A stretch of 64,000 bases of DNA from Amycolatopsis solani (GTDB taxonomy: Bacteria; Actinomycetota; Actinomycetes; Mycobacteriales; Pseudonocardiaceae). Under the pieces are notes generated by a model, which saw only the letters and a program-made list of their open reading frames with translations, searched no databases and was not told the DNA's origin. A program made the translations under genes and the position numbers. Shown here piece after piece: positions 17,046-23,504 of this stretch. Each line of letters begins with the position of its first letter. The stretch's first letter is position 1. The stretch is taken from positions 1,674,001-1,738,000 of the forward strand of contig NZ_JAWQJT010000003.1 of assembly GCF_033441515.1 (NCBI RefSeq). The letters run 5' to 3'.

Positions 17046-18644
17046 CTAGTGGCAGGTGTAGGTGGGGCTGCTGTCCAGGACCTTGCCGTCGACGCCGATG
17101 AGCTGCGACTGGAAGCTGGTGTCGGTCATCGACAGCTTGAGCACGCCGTAGGTCTTGAGCAGCTTGGCGGTGGTGGCGTGCGGCGAGCTCAGGTCGTAGA
17201 GGCTCGCGCCGCCGGAACCGCCGACGATTTCGACGGGCCCGTTCGCGTCGGCCTTGCCATCGGCGTTCTGCGGGACGAACCGCTCGTAGTCGTGGTCGTG
17301 GCCGTTGAGGACGAGGTCGACCTTGTTCGCCGCCATCAGCTTCCACAGCTCGATGCTGTCGGGGTTGTCGCCGTGGTCACCGGAGCTCCACCGCGGGTGG
17401 TGCCAATAGGCGGCGACGCAGCCCTTCTTGTTCGCGGCGAGATCCTGCTTCAGCCACGCCATCTGCTCGTCCGGGCCGAACTCGTGGGTGGCGAAGTCGT
17501 TGGAGTCCAGGGCGATGAAGTGCCAGTTGCCCAGTTCCCAGCTGTAGTAGCGCTGGCCGTTCGGCTTCGCGATGGCGCCGAAGTAGTCGTCGTACCCCTT
17601 ATACGGCGTGTCGTCGTAGGTCTCGTGGTTGCCGGGGATCGGGTGGGTCTTGCTCTTGAACTTGCCCCAGGTCTTGTCGTAGTAGGACTTGAAGTCCGAC
17701 AGGTGGGCGTCGTCGTACTGGTTGTCGCCCATGGTGATCACGGCCGCGGGGTTCATGGTTTCCACGAGCTTCGCGGTCTTGACGTGGGCGCAGCTCGAAC
17801 TGCTGGAGGTGCACCGTTCGGCGATGTCGCCCGCCGCGGCGAGGACGAATCCCGCGCTCCCTGCCGGGGTCTTCACCGTGATCGGTGTACTGGCGGCCGA
17901 GACGTTGCCCGCGTTGTCACGCGCGCGGACCGCGTAGGTGTAGCTGGTGTCCGGCGTGAGCGCGGTGTCGGTGTACGACGTCGTCGCGCTGGTCGCGACC
18001 ACGGCGCCGTTGCGCAGGACGTCGTACCCGGCGACGCCGACGTTGTCGGTGGCGGTGCTCCAGCTCAGCGGGACGCTCGTGGCGGTCGCGGTCCCGGCGG
18101 TGAGCCCGCTCGGGACGGTCGGGGCCTGCGTGTCACCGGAGGAGTCGGTGCTGCCGTAGACCTGCATCTCCCAGAAGGAGTAGCCGTAGCTGGTGGCTCG
18201 GGTCAGGCCGACGAAGCGCACGAACCGGCCGTGGGCGGTGAGGCCGGTCAGGTCGTCGGTCTTGCCGTCGCCGGCGTCCACGGTCGCGGCGGTGGTGAAG
18301 TTCGTGCCGTCGTCGGAGACCTCGATGCGGTACTTCTTCGCGTACGCGGCTTCCCAGTTGAGCACCACGCGGTGGACGGCGGCGGACTGGCCGAGGTCGA
18401 TCCGCAGCCACTGCGGGTCGGCTCCTTCGACGCTGGCCCAGCGGGTGGTGGTGCTGCCGTCGACGGCCTTCGCCCCGCTGTAGGAGGAGCTTTCGACGGT
18501 GGAGGTGGCCACGGTTTTGCCCTGAGAGAGCAGCACGTCGGCGGCTGGGGTGGTGGCGGCCGCGGCGATGGCGGAGGGGAGCAGGACCACGGCGGCGAGC
18601 ACCGGGGTGATTCGGGCGAGGGGGCGTAGTCGGGTGGACGGCAC
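17046..18644 (-). CDS. Secreted metallophosphatase with discoidin and fibronectin III domains
   Basis: This 532-residue exported enzyme has a signal peptide (about residues 1-30), then an F5/8-type C (discoidin/CBM32-like) domain (about 35-165), a fibronectin type III domain (about 175-260), and a calcineurin-like phosphoesterase domain. The metal-site motifs are GDIAE (272-276), GDNQYDD (306-312), GNHE (338-341), an HHPRW segment near 415 and GHDHDYE near 445. It probably hydrolyses extracellular phosphate esters while the discoidin domain binds a glycan or surface. It is the first gene of an operon with an MFS permease. An inverted repeat lies upstream at 18701-18721. Confidence 0.9.
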   Translation of the reverse strand: MPSTRLRPLARITPVLAAVVLLPSAIAAAATTPAADVLLSQGKTVATSTVESSSYSGAKAVDGSTTTRWASVEGADPQWLRIDLGQSAAVHRVVLNWEAAYAKKYRIEVSDDGTNFTTAATVDAGDGKTDDLTGLTAHGRFVRFVGLTRATSYGYSFWEMQVYGSTDSSGDTQAPTVPSGLTAGTATATSVPLSWSTATDNVGVAGYDVLRNGAVVATSATTSYTDTALTPDTSYTYAVRARDNAGNVSAASTPITVKTPAGSAGFVLAAAGDIAERCTSSSSSCAHVKTAKLVETMNPAAVITMGDNQYDDAHLSDFKSYYDKTWGKFKSKTHPIPGNHETYDDTPYKGYDDYFGAIAKPNGQRYYSWELGNWHFIALDSNDFATHEFGPDEQMAWLKQDLAANKKGCVAAYWHHPRWSSGDHGDNPDSIELWKLMAANKVDLVLNGHDHDYERFVPQNADGKADANGPVEIVGGSGGASLYDLSSPHATTAKLLKTYGVLKLSMTDTSFQSQLIGVDGKVLDSSPTYTCH

Positions 18645-18700
18645 GTCGCACTCCTTACGGGCCTTGGCGGTGGCTTGACGGGCTGCGGCGTCGGTAAAAC

Positions 18701-18721
18701 AGTTAAGAAAGTTTCCTAACT
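18701..18721. promoter_or_regulatory. Inverted repeat upstream of the phosphatase operon
   Basis: Arms AGTTAAGAAA (18701-18710) and TTTCCTAACT (18712-18721) are complementary except for one base, around a single G. AT-rich dyads of this kind are often found upstream of secreted-enzyme genes in actinomycetes and are thought to bind ROK/XylR-like repressors; that link is from memory, not shown here. It lies 57 bases before the phosphatase start, a sensible operator position. Confidence 0.5.
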
Positions 18722-18816
18722 AAGCGGACTTTAACGGCGAGTAGCTTCGGCTGACAAGACTTGTCCTGCCCTGTTTCGCTGAGCGGGATACTGCCCCGTG
18801 CCGCGGAACAGGCACG

Positions 18817-18851
18817 AAAAAAGGTGCCATCCGCGCGGGACGGCACCTTTT
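18817..18851 (-). terminator. Intrinsic terminator of the small secreted-protein gene
   Basis: AAAAGGTGCC (18819-18828) pairs with GGCACCTTTT (18842-18851) over 10 bases. On the minus strand the stem is followed by a run of T, the classic rho-independent form. It lies just downstream of the minus-strand gene 18868-19098 and shields the phosphatase promoter beyond it. Confidence 0.8.
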
Positions 18852-18867
18852 GTTTCGCGGAACGAGG

Positions 18868-19098
18868 TCAGAGCGAGAGGACGTACAGGTCCCACTCGGT
18901 GTGCCCCTGGTCCCACCGGCAGTACGCGGCGAGGTCGGCCCCGCTACGGATTTCGTCGGCGGCGCGCTCGCAGTCGGCCTGCCACTGGTAGCTGCGGATG
19001 TACTCAGGGTTCCCCGCGGAAGCGGTGCCCGCGGCGAACCCGAGGAGGGAACCGGAGATGACGGTGATGGCGGCGATACGCCCCAGTGCTTTCTTCAC
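18868..19098 (-). CDS. Small secreted protein of unknown function
   Basis: This 76-residue product has a clear signal peptide (basic MKKALGR, hydrophobic core, cleavage near TASA|GN at about residue 28). It leaves a mature peptide of about 48 residues with two cysteines (ADCERAADEIRSG and AAYCRWDQ), rich in Trp and Tyr. The paired cysteines could form a disulfide. No family is recognised. It has its own strong terminator, so it is probably a single-gene unit. Similar tiny secreted proteins are common in actinomycetes, with mostly unknown roles. Confidence 0.72.
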   Translation of the reverse strand: MKKALGRIAAITVISGSLLGFAAGTASAGNPEYIRSYQWQADCERAADEIRSGADLAAYCRWDQGHTEWDLYVLSL

Positions 19099-19166
19099 CG
19101 CAAGATCATTTCACGGCTCGGGGGCGATTCGGGGCGAAACGCCACAAATCGCCCGTAAGTGGGTGG

Positions 19167-20231
19167 TCAGGCCGCTTTCAGGAGCTTCCGGATCTCGGAG
19201 ACCGCGGCCCGGCCCGCCCGGTTGGCGCCGACCGTGCTCGCCGACGGCCCGTACCCGACCAGGTGCAGCCGCGGCTCGAGCGCCACCCGCGTGCCGTCCA
19301 CGCGGATCCCGCCGCCCGGTTCACGGATGTGCAGCGGGGCGAGGTGGTCGATCGCCGCGCGGAACCCGGTGGCCCAGAGGATCACGTCGGCGTCGAAGCG
19401 CGTGCCGTCCGCCCACTCGACGCCCGAGGGCACGATCCGGGCGAACATCGGACGGCGGTCCAGGATCCCGGCCGCCCGCGCTGCCCGCACCTCCGGCGTC
19501 ACGGCCAGGTCGGTCACGCTCACCACGCTCTCCGGCGGCAGCCCGGCCCGCACCCGCTCGTCGACCTTCGCGACGGCGGCGCGTCCCCAGTCCTCGCTGA
19601 AGGGCTCGTCCCGCCAGACCGGCGGGCGGCGGGTCACCCAGGCCGTGGCGCGGGCGAGCGGGGCGAACTCCATCAGCAGCTGCACGGCCGACGCCCCGCC
19701 GCCGACGACGACCACCCGCTTGCCGCGGAAGTCCTCGGGTCCGGCGTAGTCCGCGGTGTGCACCTGACGGCCGGCGAACGTCTCCTGGCCCGGGTAGTGC
19801 GGCCAGAACGGCCGGTCCCAGGTGCCGGTCGCGCTGATCACGGCCCGCGCGGCCCAGGATTCCGCCGGGCTCGAAACCACGAGCCGCTCCCCCGCCCGCG
19901 TCACCGACCGGACGTCGACGGGCCGCAGCACCGGGAGGTCGTAGACGCTTTCGAAGCGCGCGAAGTACTCGGACACGACTTCGGACGCGGGCCGCGTGAC
20001 GTCCGGGGAGCCGAAGGCCATGCCGGGCAGGTCGTGGATGCCGTGCACCTTGCCGAGCACCAGCGAAGGCCAGCGGTACTGCCACGCTCCCCCGGCGCGC
20101 TTCCCGTGGTCCAGCACGACGAAGCCGGTCCGGTTGGCGAACCCGGCGCGCCGCAGGTGGTACGCCGCGGACAGGCCCGCCTGGCCGGCCCCGATCACCA
20201 CCACGTCCGTTTCGTGATCCGCGCCGCTCAT
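19167..20231 (-). CDS. FAD/NAD(P)-binding flavoprotein monooxygenase-like
   Basis: The 354-residue protein has two dinucleotide-binding motifs: VVVIGAGQAGLSAAYHLRRAG near the N-terminus (GAGQAG at 14-19) for FAD and VVVVGGGASAVQ near 175 for NAD(P)H. An ATG-type motif ILWATGFR lies near 305. This is the pattern of flavin-containing monooxygenases and the CzcO/TrkA-named flavoproteins. The substrate is unknown; N-, S- or Baeyer-Villiger oxidation are all possible. It lies 45 bases downstream of the diguanylate cyclase gene on the same strand and may be co-transcribed with it. Confidence 0.85.
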   Translation of the reverse strand: MSGADHETDVVVIGAGQAGLSAAYHLRRAGFANRTGFVVLDHGKRAGGAWQYRWPSLVLGKVHGIHDLPGMAFGSPDVTRPASEVVSEYFARFESVYDLPVLRPVDVRSVTRAGERLVVSSPAESWAARAVISATGTWDRPFWPHYPGQETFAGRQVHTADYAGPEDFRGKRVVVVGGGASAVQLLMEFAPLARATAWVTRRPPVWRDEPFSEDWGRAAVAKVDERVRAGLPPESVVSVTDLAVTPEVRAARAAGILDRRPMFARIVPSGVEWADGTRFDADVILWATGFRAAIDHLAPLHIREPGGGIRVDGTRVALEPRLHLVGYGPSASTVGANRAGRAAVSEIRKLLKAA

Positions 20232-20275
20232 ACCGGGTTCAACGGCCCGCGCGGGCGGCTATTCCACGCCGTTCG

Positions 20276-21667
20276 TCACACGGCGACCCGGTTGCGGCCG
20301 GCTTCTTTCGCCCGGTACAACGCCGCGTCGGCGGCGCGGAGCACGTCGTCGAGCGTCGGCCCGGTGCCGGGGTGGCGCGCGACCCCGATCGACACCGACA
20401 GGCCGCTCACGCGGACCGTCCCGCTCCCGGTCGAGATCACGACGGTGAGCTCGCCGACCGCGACCCGCACCCGCTCGGCGATGGCGAGCACGTCGGCGCG
20501 GCCGATGCCGGGCAGCAGGACCACGAATTCCTCGCCGCCGAAGCGGCCGACCGTGTCGCCCTGGCGCACCGCGCCGGAGATCGCCACCGCGACGGCGGCC
20601 AGGACGTCGTCGCCGGTCAGGTGGCCGTAGGTGTCGTTGATCTTCTTGAAGTGGTCGAGGTCGATCATCAGCACCGCGAAGCCGCTGCCGTTCCCGCGGC
20701 GCAGCGCGCGGGCGTGCTCCCGGACCGCGGACTCGTGCCAGCCGGCGGTGTTGAGCAGCCCGGTCTTCTCGTCGGTGACGGCGGCGACCTGCAGCTGCTG
20801 CTTCAGCAGCAGGTACCGGTGCAGCAGCAGCAAGGGCGCGACCACGAACACCACCAGCACCGGCTGCTCGACCAGCGCCAGCGCGGCCAGCCCGCCGAGG
20901 CAGAGGGTCGCCAGCTCGAAGGCGTTGTCCTCCCAGGTGCCGACGAGGTCGGCCACCGAGCGCTGGCTCGTGTAGAGGTAGATGCCCGCGGCCACGAGCC
21001 CGACGTTCACCAGCTCGAACACCGCGGCCGCCAGGCAGAGCGCGACCAGCCCGCGCGGTGTCTGCACCGGCGTCCCGTGCAGGCCCAGCACGGCGAGCAC
21101 CGACGAGGCCGCGAAGCAGGAGAGCATCGCCCAGGCCGTGCTGGCGACGAAGCGGTGCGCGGGCCGCGTCCGCACCTGGCGCCACACCCGCACCCACAGG
21201 TGCGCGTAGAGCACGAGCGCGAGCAGCGCCACCCACGCCGGCGGCAGCAGGACGACGCCGGCGAGGTACCATACCGAGGTGACGTTGATGTGCGTCTGCC
21301 CGCTCATCCACCGCCGCAGCCGCTCGATGCGGCGCGACATTTCGGCCTGCGCCACCCCGAGCGCGACGAGCACCGCGAACCAGACGGGCCGCACCGGCCC
21401 CCCGAACCCGGTACCCAGCGCCACCGCGGTCGCGCCGACGGCGAGCAGCTCGCAGCTGAGGGCGTAGGCGATCCAGCGGGCCTTGGCCCCGGTCCACACC
21501 TCCCACCGCGCGGGCCACCCCGGCCAGTCGGAAAGCGCTTCCCGGCGCACGGCGGCCTGGGCTCTCAAGAGCCGAAGCCACGGATGTGACGAACCGGCAT
21601 CGTGACGTACCCCTTGCGCGAAGTTCGGCCGACCAGGTAGCCCAGCGTAGCCGTTCGGGCGAGCCAC
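20276..21667 (-). CDS. Membrane-bound diguanylate cyclase (GGDEF domain)
   Basis: This protein makes the second messenger cyclic di-GMP. The 463-residue reading starts at a GTG; a later start is possible because the first 30-40 residues are poorly defined. About seven or eight membrane helices occupy residues 65-285 without a recognised sensor domain, followed by a complete GGDEF domain. The active-site motif is GGEEF (377-381). The inhibitory-site motif RQGD (368-371) sits exactly five residues ahead, so product inhibition is expected. The C-terminal SIGVARHP and ALYRAKEAGRNRV elements are intact, so the domain looks catalytically active. Confidence 0.9.
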   Translation of the reverse strand: MARPNGYAGLPGRPNFAQGVRHDAGSSHPWLRLLRAQAAVRREALSDWPGWPARWEVWTGAKARWIAYALSCELLAVGATAVALGTGFGGPVRPVWFAVLVALGVAQAEMSRRIERLRRWMSGQTHINVTSVWYLAGVVLLPPAWVALLALVLYAHLWVRVWRQVRTRPAHRFVASTAWAMLSCFAASSVLAVLGLHGTPVQTPRGLVALCLAAAVFELVNVGLVAAGIYLYTSQRSVADLVGTWEDNAFELATLCLGGLAALALVEQPVLVVFVVAPLLLLHRYLLLKQQLQVAAVTDEKTGLLNTAGWHESAVREHARALRRGNGSGFAVLMIDLDHFKKINDTYGHLTGDDVLAAVAVAISGAVRQGDTVGRFGGEEFVVLLPGIGRADVLAIAERVRVAVGELTVVISTGSGTVRVSGLSVSIGVARHPGTGPTLDDVLRAADAALYRAKEAGRNRVAV

Positions 21668-21753
21668 GTCGCCGGTCCGGACGAATTACCGCGACGCACC
21701 TGCCCGATCACCCGCGCTCAGTAGACCTGAAGGGTCCCCTCCTGGCATCTGAC

Positions 21754-21806
21754 GCACTGAAGGGGACTTTCCTGGCGTCTCATGCCAGGAAAGTCCCCTT
21801 CAGTGC
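21754..21806. terminator. 23-base perfect-stem hairpin downstream of coxG
   Basis: GCACTGAAGGGGACTTTCC-TGGC (21754-21776) and its exact complement (21784-21806) form a 23-base stem with a 7-base loop. It starts 6 bases after the coxG stop on the minus strand and so is the likely terminator of coxSLMG. A degenerate half-copy is directly adjacent at 21726-21753. The core AAGGGGACTTT recurs in the hairpin at 39256-39299. Confidence 0.82.
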
Positions 21807-21811
21807 GGTGC

Positions 21812-22561
21812 TTACTTGCGGAGCGCGCGGACGATCGCGACCAGGCCGACCACCGCGGCGATCCCGAGCAGGACCGGCGCCAGCCGCTTCAGGACCGACT
21901 GCCCGGCGTAGTCGAGCAGGTCGATCGCTTCGGTCTCCGGCGCCGCCGGGACGCTCCGGAGCTGGGGACGCTCGGGCGCCGGAGCCGCCGGGCGGGGCTC
22001 GGTGTTGATGTCCGCGGTCGTCGGGGCGGGCTTGACCGCCGGTTCCGGCTTCGCCGCCGGCTCAGCCGCCGCGGGAGCCGGGGCCGGGGCCGCGGCGGGA
22101 GCGGGCGCAGCGGCCGGTTCCGGGGCGAGCTTGCCCGACAGGCACCCCGCGAACGTGTCCAGGATCTTGCCGCCCACCTCGCTGATCAGCCCCCGGCCGA
22201 ACTGGGCGGGCTTGCCGGTGATCGCCAGGTCGGTCGCCACCGTGCCGTGGGTGCCGCCGTCGCTCTCCGTCAACGTCAAGGTCACCGTCGCGGCCGCCGT
22301 GCCGGCGCCGCGCGAATCCTTGCCCGACGCCTTGATCGTGACCTTGTGCGCGGCCTCGTCCTTTTCGAGGAACTCGCCGTTGCCCTTGTACAACAGTGAA
22401 ATCGGCCCGAGCTTGACCTTCACCGTCCCGCTGAAGGCGTCCCCTTCGACCTTGGTCAGCGTGGCTCCCGGCATGCACGGGGCGACGCGCTCGGGGTCGA
22501 CGACCGCCTGCCAGACCTCGCCGATCGGGGCCGGGACGGTGAATTCGTGGTCGAGCCGCAC
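21812..22561 (-). CDS. coxG: CoxG-like SRPBCC protein with C-terminal membrane anchor
   Basis: The N-terminal 140 residues form a CO-dehydrogenase subunit G type SRPBCC domain (MRLDHEFTVPAPIGEVWQAV, with CMPGATL near residue 29). A long Ala/Pro linker (about 145-205) and a hydrophobic C-terminal helix (VLLGIAAVVGLVAIVRAL) follow. In studied systems CoxG helps recruit or anchor the molybdenum hydroxylase to the membrane. It is separated from coxM by 88 bases, so it may be at the end of the same transcript. The tail-anchored architecture fits a membrane-docking role. Confidence 0.88.
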   Translation of the reverse strand: MRLDHEFTVPAPIGEVWQAVVDPERVAPCMPGATLTKVEGDAFSGTVKVKLGPISLLYKGNGEFLEKDEAAHKVTIKASGKDSRGAGTAAATVTLTLTESDGGTHGTVATDLAITGKPAQFGRGLISEVGGKILDTFAGCLSGKLAPEPAAAPAPAAAPAPAPAAAEPAAKPEPAVKPAPTTADINTEPRPAAPAPERPQLRSVPAAPETEAIDLLDYAGQSVLKRLAPVLLGIAAVVGLVAIVRALRK

Positions 22562-22649
22562 GGGCCGACCTCCTCTCTGCCAGACCTGGGGTGTCCGGTG
22601 CCCACCCTAGCCGTCGCCGAGGCGGCGGCCGGGTGGGCGATCCGGTCGG

Positions 22650-23504
22650 TCAGGCCCCGGCCGCCGCCGCGATGGCACGACCGGTCAGCACTTTCGCCAG
22701 GTGGCGGCGGTATTCGACGTCGGCGTTGCCGTCGACCGGCGGATTCGTGCCCTCGGCCGCGTGCTCCGCCGCCGCGCGGATCGAGTCCGCCTTGGCCTGA
22801 ACGCCGACCAGCGCCGCTTCGACGCCCGAAGCGCGGACGGGCGTGGAGCCCATGTTCGTCAGCGCGACCCTGGCCTCCTCGATGACCCCCGCCTCGGTGC
22901 GGACGGTGACCGCGACCGCGACCATCGACCACGCCTGGGCGACCCGGTTGAACTTCTCGTAGTGCGCCCGCCACCCGGTGTGCTTGGGCACGCGGACCTC
23001 GACGAGCAGTTCGTCCGGCGCCAGTGCCGTGGTGAACAGGTCCTGGAAGAACTCCGCGGCCGGCACCGTCCGGCGCCCCGAAGGCCCGGCCACCACCAGC
23101 GAGGCGTCCAGTGCGAGCACCGGTGCCAGCAGGTCGCCCGCCGGGTCGGCGTGGGCGATCGCGCCGCCGAGCGTGCCGCGGTGGCGGATCTGCGGGTCGG
23201 CCACCGTGTCGGTCGCCGCCTTGAGCAGGGCCGCGTGTTCACCGACCAGCGAATCGCGCTGGACGTCGTAGTGCGTCGTCATCGAGCCGATCACCAGCGC
23301 GTCGCCGTCCTCGCGCACGCCGCGCAGCTCCGCGACGCGCCCGAGGTCGACCAAGGTCGTCGGCGCGGCCAGCCGCATCCGCAGCACCGGCAGCAGGCTC
23401 TGCCCGCCCGCCAGCACCTTGGCGTCCTCGCCCGCCGACGCCAGCGCCTGCACCGCTTCGTCCACTGTGGACGGGCGGACGTAGTCGAAGGGAGCCGGGA
23501 TCAC
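22650..23504 (-). CDS. coxM: FAD-binding medium subunit of a CO-dehydrogenase-like molybdenum hydroxylase
   Basis: The 284-residue flavin subunit passes electrons from the iron-sulfur subunit to an acceptor. It starts MIPAPFDYVRPSTVDEAV. The FAD-binding signatures are KVLAGGQSLLPVLRMR near residue 29 and the TLGGAIAHADPAGD loop near 112. The GTG start overlaps the coxL stop. The GGQSLLP and TLGG/AHADPAGD motifs are the standard CoxM-type FAD contacts. Confidence 0.93.
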   Translation of the reverse strand: MIPAPFDYVRPSTVDEAVQALASAGEDAKVLAGGQSLLPVLRMRLAAPTTLVDLGRVAELRGVREDGDALVIGSMTTHYDVQRDSLVGEHAALLKAATDTVADPQIRHRGTLGGAIAHADPAGDLLAPVLALDASLVVAGPSGRRTVPAAEFFQDLFTTALAPDELLVEVRVPKHTGWRAHYEKFNRVAQAWSMVAVAVTVRTEAGVIEEARVALTNMGSTPVRASGVEAALVGVQAKADSIRAAAEHAAEGTNPPVDGNADVEYRRHLAKVLTGRAIAAAAGA

